Assembly: GCA_963965975.1 (NCBI GenBank)
Contig: OZ014422.1
Location: 6,365,701-6,429,700 of the forward strand
DNA length: 64,000 nucleotides
Direction of reading: 5' to 3'
Source: Xestospongia bergquistia
Taxonomy: Eukaryota; Porifera; Demospongiae; Haplosclerida; Petrosiidae
Positions 23,201 to 33,600 of this stretch are shown here, one piece after another. The position numbers were made by a program, and so were the translations under genes. The notes under the pieces were generated by a model. It made no database searches. It was given only the letters and a program-made list of their open reading frames with translations, and was not told the origin of the DNA. Position 1 is the stretch's first letter, and every line of letters begins with the position of its first letter.

Positions 23201-24065
23201 AGCATTATTATCTTATAACATAGATTAGTCAAGTTGATGTAGACATGTTAAGTGATCAAAGTCCTCCTCAGTTTCCTTCCTGTTTGATGACAGTGTCTGC
23301 TACTCCCAGGGATACTACTGTCCCAGTACTTCAATATCGTATCACTTTAAATGGTATCAAGTTAAATGTCATTAATGAAGGAGAAGCCCTCATTCCAGAG
23401 ATTTGCATTGTACGATCTCTTGGTAAGGATAACAATCAACTAATATCATTAATCTCTTTATTTTTATAGCTACTAGTACAAGACAATCTGTAAGAGGATT
23501 AGAAAATACTGATAGTAAGTTCATCATGTAATTGTGTTGTTGCTATGGTCGCGAAAACATGAATAACTTACTTATACATCTTTAGCTTTATAAAAAATGT
23601 GATTAACTATATTAACATTGTAATTACTATTCATCATTGGAGCTCCAATTTAAATCATTAATACTTTAAAATATTTTCAACGTAAAAAATATAAACGTAA
23701 GATTTAACAGCTGTATGTTTTGTCTCTTTACTCTAGATGGTACTCAAAACTGTGAAATAGGTAGAAGGGCATTAGTTCAATGTACCGATATTATTGTTGA
23801 GTCTAACATTGACCCCATCACCCTAGCAAGGAGACTGTATTCAAAAGAAATTATTTCTGAGGATGTTTACAAAATTGTTAAAGACAAGAAAACAGGATAT
23901 ACTAGTACTGATCGTCTTGACTATATTCTGGATGATCTAAAGGATCGTGTCAAACATGATGCTAGTGCCTTCACATTTTTTTTAGATATTTTGAGAGATG
24001 ATAGTTTTAATCGACAAGATTTAGCTGACAAAATAATGTCAAAATATAAAGGTATGATATATTAA
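17280..24065 (+). CDS. Gene B: Death-CARD-module X-coiled coil-ZU5-UPA-like-CARD protein
   Basis: Twenty-three exons stay in frame for about 1335 aa: 17280-17577, 17637-17990, 18152-18187, 19183-19239, 19293-19880, 19936-20019, 20068-20100, 20154-20279, 20311-20502, 20556-20681, 20821-20904, 20953-20985, 21039-21164, 21304-21405, 21454-21498, 21552-21677, 21992-22132, 22188-22793, 22842-22966, 23020-23172, 23224-23422, 23470-23514, 23737-24065. Death domain: 1-99. CARD-like: about 130-215. Shortened module X: about 250-425. Coiled coil: to about 803. ZU5 core: about 870-1000 (YGLRINVPHGMTPPGEICEI, QPVQLSIQHC). UPA-like segment: 1055-1205. C-terminal CARD: about 1235-1330 (STDRLDYILDDLKDRVKHD, FLDILRDD). 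It ends like NLRP1/CARD8, whose ZU5-UPA (FIIND) self-cleaves before Ser of His-Phe-Ser; here the matching strand has Gln993-Phe-Ser. No NACHT or LRR. Exon calls are by eye; a further 3' exon is possible. Confidence 0.78.
18188..19182 (+). other. 995 nt intron 3 of gene B
   Basis: No gene seen. The first part, to about 18340, is near-identical to 26373-26525 in gene C. The rest aligns with indels to 26526-26965, showing the duplication included intron DNA. Confidence 0.6.
20511..21478 (+). repeat. 483 bp tandem duplication of a coiled-coil exon block inside gene B
   Basis: The block of 126 nt exon, remnant exon and 84-102 nt exon (20556-20904) recurs at 21039-21405. Acceptors before ACTCTAACAAG lie at 20820 and 21303, 483 bp apart. 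Each copy holds a dead exon (about 20719-20765 and 21202-21248): the start of a 192 nt-type exon fused directly to intron sequence and so lacking a donor. Confidence 0.75.
21678..21991 (+). other. 314 nt intron separating the coiled coil from the ZU5 half of gene B
   Basis: Very AT-rich intron. It is the point where gene B departs from the A/C/D paralogues, so it probably contains or borders the exon-shuffling joint. No gene seen. Confidence 0.5.
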
Positions 24066-25456
24066 ATGCTTACTTTAGTAATTACTCTTTCTTGATTTAG
24101 AATTGTCCACATGAAAGTTAAAAAAGTAATCACTTTCATTTCACTATCAAACAAACAGTTTACACACTTTACACATTATAAACACAATTATGATGGTAAT
24201 GTTTTGTTTGTTATTGTCAAGTTTGTATAATTTATTACACCAAAAATTGTTAGAAATGTTAAAATGATCTAATTGAAGTTATAATGTATTTATTTTGATC
24301 ATACATTTTGACATTATTTCTCCCTCTCTGGTAAATTACAATTCTGTAATTGCTCTAACTTATTGAATGCTGATTTCTACATTCACTCTTTAGACAACTC
24401 CTGTATTCTCCTATCTCTAGTATGGTGTGCCTTCTGCGTCAAATTAATATCACAATAATGTGAGTAGTTCCCTACTGACATAAGCTTGAGTGTTTATATA
24501 GAGTTAGAAAGGCTTAGAGTGGGGTCTAGCAACAATATTAAAGTAATATAAAGCTGATCCTCAAAACATTTTGACACAAACAGAGTGTCACACTCTAAAA
24601 CTGTCCATACTCCACTTCTGCTTCCATAAAATTAAATTAAGGATTGTTCAATATATAATTAAATTTAGCACCCTCAATAACACATCATTATGATTAGCAT
24701 CAAAACTATACTATTGCTATCACTTCATCTGCTCATATGCATGACAGGACTCATAATAAAAATGGAGGGAAGATAGTCTCATCCCCAGACTTGTTGTGAG
24801 GAGTGGGGATGAGACCATAGAGGGAATGAGTAGGTATCTTACATAATAAATGAAAATTTGTGTAGTCCAAGAACAGTTACTGTTTTCATAGACAATGTAA
24901 ACTGTATTCTATACAAAATAGTAGTTACTTTCTGCACAAAATGTCAATTTTGGGGGTGTGAGAGGTACTTGCTATTTCCCTCACATCTTGCATCGCCTAC
25001 GTTTAATTTCTGGGGGAGGGAGACTCTGTAAATGAAAAATTGCTCCTGCACAGATCTGTACCAAAATCCTTTCAGCTAGCAATGCTACATCATTATGTCA
25101 TTGCTATTAGTCTATTAGAGTGCAGCAATCTCATCTAGCCTCTTTATAACGACAATATATAAGATAGGAGAATCTTCAAACAAGTAGCTTTCCATCATAA
25201 ACAGGTGTACTTGTCGTCAATACATAAGATATATTCGTTAGAAATAAAAAAAAATTATTGCTATGTTGACACAACCATTCACGTGATAGCACAGACGTAT
25301 CCTAGCCTCTATCGAGAAAGTCTGGGTACGAGGCTAAGACCTATCGCTCCCAAGAAACTTGAAACCAATTTTATTTATGCGCTCCTACTCGTGAATGTTG
25401 TATCTACGCATGATTCCTATTAAGAAAGGTGGCGTGATTTGAGTTTTTTCATTGAG
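24066..25456. repeat. Gene B-C spacer, 3' part duplicated from the A-B spacer
   Basis: 24066-24508 shows nothing recognisable. 24509-25456 is the second copy of the A-B spacer. The hairpin arms here are GTCTCATCCCC at 24776-24786 and its complement at 24805-24815. Near 25297-25345 this copy has extra sequence with its own inverted pair, TAGCCTC and GAGGCTA, and the motif CTGGGTACGAGGCTA, probably a small insertion. Confidence 0.7.
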
Positions 25457-25475
25457 CCCCACCCTAACTTTAGCA

Positions 25476-28400
25476 ATGGCTACCACTTTTGAAAACAAGC
25501 TAGAAAAGAAACCGAACCTTGCTGAGTTAATCCAGCATGTTAGGGTTGGAAGTAAATGGCACCTGCTTGGTGTACTCCTCGAATTAGACGAAGTTGAACT
25601 AAATGATATCAGAAGGATGACAGAAGGCAGTGATTTTAAAGCATTAAAAATGTTTCAGTTGTGGCTTAAGACCAACCCCAATGCTACAAGAAGACAAGTT
25701 ATTGACGCATTAAAAAAGGAACCTGTTAAAGAGATGAATTATGAAAAAATATTACAGAGTGAGCCTTCTGGTAAGGATAGATTAAAGAAAATAATTTCAA
25801 TTTTTTCACTTCTCATTATAGCTCAAGTATTTGAAGATACAACTGATCAGATTGCACCATTAGATCAAAGTGACAGAATTAGTTATGAACACAATGCTAT
25901 TAGCATATTTCAATGTCACTTTAGAAGACTACAACAATCTTTACAGAATCCTATCAGTGTAGCTCGTTTTCTTCATAATGAGAAGATAATATCAGAGGCG
26001 GTGCTTAATAGTGTCAAATCTGCTTCACAGACACTAGGAGACAGAAGAATAATTTTGCTAACTGCTTTACAGGATGCTATTAACACCAACTACCAATTTC
26101 TAAAGGTGTTTGCTGAAGTGCTTTTAAAGTTCACAGAAAATGTACCATTAGCTAATGCTATTTTGAAGGACTACAGTAAGTGTGTGTGTATTTACTGCAT
26201 ATGTATGTATGTTGACCATACAGAGTTTAATTGCATGTGTGTATTTATGTACATGTGCTTGCATGCGTGTGTGTGTGTGGGTGGGTGAGTGCATAATTAG
26301 TATATTTTACTTATGGGTAATTGTGTTCTCTTATAGGAACAATTATTGAAAATGATACTGACTACTATGATGGTAAATATTATACTATGTAAATAAGTAT
26401 CATCTTAAAATTGTTTTGGAATATACTGATCTCACAATAAAACCTTTGAGTTGTGAAGATTAGAAAATTGGTAGCAGTGCCTTTATTATATAGAATTCAG
26501 AAGTATAACTTAAAGGCCAAAGAAGCATGATCAGTCATGCCTTTTAAATGAAAGTATCATTTTAATATAATATGCATAGACCCCATGCCAGTTATGAATA
26601 TACATAGGTCTGAGTGCTTAAATTTCTAGTTCCTTCATTAAACTAACACAGTAGCAGGTTTATATATAATCTGACAAGCTTTATCTTTTCTGTTATTTTT
26701 GATGGGTCTATAAATCTGCCAACTTTAGGTTTATATTCACACCTATTTGATTAACATATCACATGATGATTTGCTGCGTGCTTTATGTTGCTTGATTATG
26801 AACTATCTTCAGGACAATTATGGCTAAACTATTATCAATTGTCACACTTGTTGAATCATAATATTCATATTTTATGATATTATATCTGTTTGAAGCAGCA
26901 TCTGTTGCCTGTAGATTTTCATGTAGTTGCAGTGACACTGCATGCATCTGCATGAAAGCTTGCTGCATAAATAAAATATTAGGCTAGATAAAATAAAGCT
27001 AGGACAGCCTACTACTGAGAGTAAGGCTAAGATAATGATAGAATGCAGCTATGTTATTTGATCCTTCTTTTAGATGCAATGTCATGTCGTATTACTCATG
27101 CTATGAAACCTTTATTTACTGAAATAAGGAGCAAGTTTGGAAGGACATTCTTTAGAGTCCGAAAAGCTATTTCAAAGAGTTCTCCACTCATAGAGGACCT
27201 CAAAACGTTCCTTCAAGACAGCTTCCCAGATCTGAAGCCTCAAATGTCTCATGTTAAAACCATTGATGATACCCTTGATATAATACGAGATAAGTGTACA
27301 CTTATTGATTTCAATTACCTGGAGACAATTGTTGAAGAATTTGACATCCAAGAAGCTAAAAGTTATATTGAGGAATACAAAAGTTATATAAAAGAGATTT
27401 GTAAAACTTTGTCTGTTAAGCTTTGTCTTGATGAAAGTTTTAATGTGAAGAATTCATCTTCTCTCAAAGGTGAAACAGCCACTTTCATATTGGACTGGGA
27501 TCCTGACAAGTTTACGATAAATGATATTGAAGAAATCCTCTCTGTATGTCTTGAAGAACTCTCTATCCATGTTCAAGTTGTAACCACTAAAAAAGCCAAT
27601 TCTATTGAGGTGGTCTGTAAATTTCCGCTTAGTTTGGCTGTTCTATTGATTGCTAAAGCTCAAGAAACTATTGATTGTGTTAAGAAAAGAGGATTGATCA
27701 AACTAAAAATTGGTCATTGCCTTATTTTTGATAAAAGCAAAATGGACAAGGTATTAAGACATAAATGCAAATTTCATTTTTTATGTTCATGTTGATAGGA
27801 CGATGAGATAAGAGATGTTGAGAAGAAAGTAAATGAATTAGAAGACAGACTTAAGAAAGTGACAGCTGAAAAAGACCAGAAGACAAAAGGTATAATGGTG
27901 ATGGATTATTAAGCAGTCAATTAACTCTTTCAATCTGTTACAGATTTTAACATGGAACTAGAAATGTTAAAGAAAGTGAGCAGAGCAAAAACACAAGAGA
28001 CAGAGCAGTACCGAGTGACATCTGTTCCACAAGGAAAAGAATGTAAGCTCTATAATGTTAAGCTACCTTTCTAATAATTAATAATATTAGTAGACAGACA
28101 AAAAGAGATAAATCAGTTGACTAGAGAAAAAGAAGGTATTAAATTATGCTACTTTTAGTAATATATATAGTATATGATTTTATTAGCTGCTAATAAACTA
28201 TTAGTAGACACACAAGAAAATCTAGAAATACAGCGGGAAAAAGTCTCTACACTAACTTGGCAACTAAATGAAAGAGAGAAAAAGATTACCCAATTGGTAG
28301 AGAACATAAAAGGTAAAAATTTATAGACATATCTAATTGTTGAGTTTATGACTTCGTGTACAATGAATATTCATTAGGCCTGAAATCTCGTATAGCAGAG

Positions 28401-29744
28401 GTAAGTGCTCGGTTTAAGTCAGACAACATGAAGTTTAGTCAAAGACTTGATGAGATAGTAACTGATAAAACAGAGGAAGTGGGAATATCAGGTATATACA
28501 TGGTCATATTGTGTATTATTGTCTTAGCTATTTTTATTTATAACATCAACATTTATTCAGGCATTTCAATGATAACCTTATTATTGTCTCTGAATGCAAC
28601 ATCCCAAAACAATACTTACAGGTCAAGGGCCTGTAGGAGCCCATAATAATGGACTCTAGAGTATCCCAAGTATTGATTTTAGGCCACATCCTAAGGCACT
28701 TTTCTCACAAGTATTACATGTCATAGCATCCTATTTGCAAGCAAATATCTACTACTAACCTCACTAAGAAAGATGTATTCAAGTATGAATGAAATTAAAT
28801 AGTCTTTTGTTAAATGTCTACTTATTGCTGGTTTTATTCATAGAGTAGTAAACATTTGTAGGTACATGTAAGTTTTTATTTAACAATAAAAAATTATACA
28901 AAATGTTATATTGTTATTCTGCATACTTGTATGCTAAAATTTTCATTTAATAGGATACACTGGTGATATTGAGTGGTGCGATGATGGAGTTGTTGAGTTT
29001 AACTTACCAATTATGGAACAATGTGAAGAAGTAGTCACTAAATTAAAGGAAGAAAAACAGTTAGGACAAGAATGGAGCATTCGCCTTAAAAAGTCATCTT
29101 CTAAAGTTGCTTCAGCAGTTATTAGTGACCTCAATGAGTGTGCAGTGACAACTCTTAATATACGATATACTCCATTGACTAGTTCTTTTATGTCTACACT
29201 ATCCGACATTCTCAGCGAAAATAAAACATTGAAGAGATTAGTCTTTTTTGACTCTCCATTTCCTGGTGGTGATATGAAGCAGCTAACTAGAGCTATCTCT
29301 ACTAACACTACACTTGAGGAGTTAGTCTTGGAAAATGTTCCTGTCAATGATGAAGATACAACTTATTTGTCCGACATGTTAAAGAATAACCAAACATTAA
29401 AGTTACTACGTCTTTTAACATGTAATATTACCGATAATGGCATTCACAATATACATGAAGGGCTGGTTAAAAATAAAGCAATGACCAGATTGCTCTTCAG
29501 TAATAATCCTCAAATCACTTCTGCTAGTACTAATGTAATAGTAGACCTAATGAAGAATACTAAATCGTTAAAAGAGCTACATCTTGCAGCTACTTCACTC
29601 AAAGATAAGGACATTGAAACTATTTGTAATGCACTTGTTAAAGTTGATACAATGGAGATACTAATGTTGTCTAAAAAACATCAGGAGCATTGTCAGACAT
29701 TAGACTGTTATGATTATATTAAAAGTAAACTTCATTTTTGGTAA
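25476..29744 (+). CDS. Gene C: Death-CARD-module X-coiled coil-LRR protein
   Basis: Eleven exons give about 892 aa in frame: 25476-25770, 25822-26175, 26337-26372, 27003-27020 (tentative), 27074-27750, 27799-27889, 27944-28042, 28091-28135, 28187-28312, 28345-28491, 28954-29744. Same architecture as gene A: Death domain 1-98, CARD-like about 130-215, module X 235-460, coiled coil 461-629, LRRs 630-892. The first half is near-identical to gene B, the LRR half to gene A. Oddities: a 4-residue deletion late in the Death domain compared with B (VKEMNYEKI against VKEMTVADNYEKI); a 51 nt first intron with no stop in frame, so retention would insert 17 residues; and a probable 18 nt micro-exon left after 5' deletion of the exon 4 equivalent. 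Function inferred as for gene A. Confidence 0.78.
26373..27002 (+). other. 630 nt intron 3 of gene C
   Basis: Homologous to gene B intron 3 but about 365 nt shorter. The deletion also removed the start of the following exon. No gene seen. Confidence 0.5.
28492..28953 (+). other. 462 nt intron before the LRR exon of gene C
   Basis: Homologous to the equivalent introns of genes A and D (shared TTACAGGTCAAgGGCCTGTA, here about 28616-28635). No gene seen. Confidence 0.55.
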
Positions 29745-30583
29745 TATAACAAACTCTGAAACGATACATAAACAGTAGCTATAGTCTGTATAACACACAA
29801 CACATTGTTACTAACATTGTAGATTTTGTTTTTTTTTACTGGTAGCTATGATTTTACTTTTTACTTTAGTTTGTGATATTTATGATCTTTCATAGTTGTT
29901 TTGTTGTTCTAAACTTTAACTATGAGTTTCCTTGTTGTTATACTTGCATTTCTTTTTTTTTCATTAAAACCTTCCTATTTTAACCTTTTGTATCCCATGT
30001 GTTGAAGATCATACCAAATTTAATATCCAAATGTTAACTCTGTGTCTAGCTGCTGTTGTATAATCTAAAATGCTGATAATTTCCTGATCACATAAGTTAC
30101 ATATACCCCTGAGGGACTTAAAGGTCACTGTATTGTACTGCTATTCCTCATTAGCTTTAGTGTACACTTAAGATTGTGAGAGTCTATGTTATCTTATTCA
30201 CTTCATGCAGTGCCAGGATCAATTAATTAGGGCCAATATTTTTGTTGTACATTTTGTTAACTACTGATGCATAAACTCCTCTTGAACTTCAATGTTATTT
30301 ACCTGTATTCATTGTTTTACTCACTTCATATTTTTAGTTTAATTCATGTTTTGTTAAAACTTTTGTTTATTTCTTTGAATGTGTTTAAGCATTTTTGGCT
30401 ACCACTATTTTAGTTTAGACTATATACACTACAGTACTTACTTATCTTTACAAAAAATGTATTAAGAGAGTAGTATCTCCATTTCCTTGTAGCATCAAAG
30501 AACTAGGTAATACTCTCCAATAACACATAAGGTGAGTCTGTTTACGATCAATGAATGCGATTAATGCGATTAATACTGGTCAG
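29745..30583. other. Gene C-D spacer
   Basis: The first 300 bp is the 3' flank shared with gene D (CCAAATTTAATATCCAAATG at about 30016 and 36594). The remainder is AT-rich, ending in the gene D promoter with CCCCACCC. No gene recognised. Confidence 0.55.
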
Positions 30584-30618
30584 CCCCACCCTACTTTCTA
30601 CGTATTCAAGGCTGTGCC

Positions 30619-33600
30619 ATGGAAGTATTACAATCAGAAAATATAGAGGACATCTTATTTGATGAAACAATCAACACTGATCCTCTATCTTCTATTTCTC
30701 AGCAACAAAATGAGACTGTGACAGAATTAAACATGTCAAACTCAAGAAAACGACAAAGAGAAGTTAAACAAACAACAGAGGAAACATTAAGTGACAAAAA
30801 AAGTTAAGTATGAGTTTATAACATCATTGATTCCTTCTATATGTCTTGTTAATTATACAGACCAAGATGAGGATGTTAAAGAGTTTCAAAGAGATCCTTT
30901 CAATATGATAACAAATTGTGAATTGGGTGAGTTGAAAGTACATTAATTAAACAAAGTCTGAAGAATATCATCATTTGAAAATTCCTTTATGTAATTTTAA
31001 TTTAGATATTAGTGACTTAAAAGATGTTATTGAAGCATTGAAACAAGGCTACTTTCCAAACCATAAGTTTATCCCTCTTGGTCTTCAATTGGGTCTACTA
31101 CAACCTACTTTAGCTGATATTAAAGCAAACCATAAAGATGATGTGGAGAGTGGTCTTCGGGAATGTTTAACGCGGTGGTTGCGTAAAGCTGACAAGGTTA
31201 CTGAGAATGGAGGCTCTACTAGGAAGTCATTAGCTGATGCTCTACACAAAATAGAAGAAAATTTTGCTGCTAAAAAAATAATGGAATTTGGTGAGAATTT
31301 CAACAATGGACATGTCAGAGCATTTCACTTATTATTTTTTCTTGTAGAATTCTCTACTCCAGCATACCAAATGTTCCAGAAAGTCAATGAGAATTTTATT
31401 GCTGAGGAACACAAGAGACCATTGGTAGAAAGTAAGTCAAAGAAATACTGTGTAGTGGATAATTTTGGAGAGAGAAAATATTGGTGAATTTATATAATTA
31501 ATATATTTTGATGAGTGACTTCTAACTACTACTACACCCCTAGTTAAAATATTGGACAATTTACCAAAAATTCACTGATATTGTCTCCCTAAAAAATTCC
31601 CTACACACAGTAGATTGTTTTAATATGACAATATATTATTTCTCTTCCCTCACAAAAATAGTGCAAAAAGAGGTTCTATGTCGACTATTACAGAAACACT
31701 CTGAAAGTCTCTTACAAGTTGTGTTTCCAATGGAGACGGTTTGGAAGTTACATAAAGAGGGAGTTATTTCTAAGGAGACATTAGATGAACTTGAAAGATC
31801 TGAAGGATTACTAACTGATGATTCATTGAGAGCACTGTCTAATACAGTATCTGAAGACCCCAACCAGTTAAAAGTATTCAGTACTGTATTATTACAATCA
31901 GAAGATACAAGACATTTTGCACAAGATATACTCAAAGAATACAGTAAGTGGTTTGAGCTTTTACTGTTAATACCAAAATTTTATATTATAGATCAAAATT
32001 TTCTTGAAGTACCCTCACTACTAAGTCAATCAGGTATGTATCTACAATGTATCTGTTCCATTTAATGATGTATTATATGACATAATAATTTTAGTAACAG
32101 ATACAACTGTTCAGACCTCTCAACAAGTTACATCTACAACCACTCAAAGTTAGATTATTAAATGATTGTTTATTTTATAATGACAGTTGTACACAGGTAG
32201 TGTGATGACACATCATCTTTCACCTACTTATAAGTATGATTTTGATCAAATGAGAACAAAATTAGGAGATCTTATTCTCACTGTGTTACCTCTTATCGAA
32301 TCTGCTGTCACATCAAAATTGAAAGAATTGAAAACATTTCTTCGAATGTCATTCCAAGAGCTAAAACCTCAGTTAGCAATAGCAGAATCATTTGATGATG
32401 TCATGGATATTGTGCGAGAGAAATGTACCATTATCAATATTGCTTGCCTAGAGGCTATTATCAATCGTTACAAAATTGAAGAGGCTAAAAGTCATATCAC
32501 AGCATACAAAATGGAAGTTGATCAGTTTTGTGAAGATGTCAAACTCCGTGTGTGTGAAAATGAGGATTTCATGCCAAATCAATCTTCTCTTCTCAAATGT
32601 GAAACAATGAAGTTTCTCCTGGAGTGGGATATTGATAAACACACACTTAGTGAAGTACAAGATCTGTTATGGAAAGCATTTGGAAGTATGGCTAAGAGAG
32701 TTTTAGTTAAAAAAGCAGAAGAAAGTAACTCTATCATTGTGACCTGCTATGCTCCATATAATATAACGGATATTCTACTAATGGAAGCTGAGAAGAATCT
32801 TGACATACTAATAAAGATGGGCTTAATGAAATTAAGTATTAGCTATCACATTGTTTATGATAGATGTACAAGAGATAAGGTATAAGAGATAACTAGTACT
32901 ATTGATGTTATATTATATATATTGATATATAGGAGGTGAGATGTCTTATGGATGAAGTGAAAGGTTTAGAAGAGAAGCTTGTTTTACAAAGAAAGTCGTC
33001 AGCTGAAAATGATCAGCCAATACTCAAGTTGAAATCATCTCTAGAAGGTAGTATATGCATTATGCAATAATAATATTGTCATTATATTACATATTAGGAA
33101 CACAAGATCAATCATTAACTGACACTTTATCAGGTACATGTACATTAATTGAGATATAACTATGTACCTAATTTAAATAGAAAAGCTGAAATTATCAGAG
33201 AAAATGAGTAAGGCAAAGACCTTGGAGATTGAAAAGTTAAACATATATAAAGAAAGTTAGTTAAAATATTATTACAGTAGCACATACCATATATGGTTAT
33301 GTTCTATAGCTACTGATAAAGTATTACTAGAGAAACAAGAAGAGATTGAGAAGTTGACCAGAGAGAAAAAAGGTAAGCTTTAGTACTGTTAATAGTACAT
33401 ACCATATATGGTTATGTTCTATAGCTACTGATAAAGTATTACTAGAGAAACAAGAAGAGATTGAGAAGTTGACCAGAGAGAAAGAAGGTAAGCTTTAGTA
33501 CTGTTAATAGTACATACCATATATGGTTATGTTCTATAGCTACTGATAAAGTATTAGTAGAGAAACAAGAAGAGATTGAGAAGTTGACCAGAGAGAAAGA

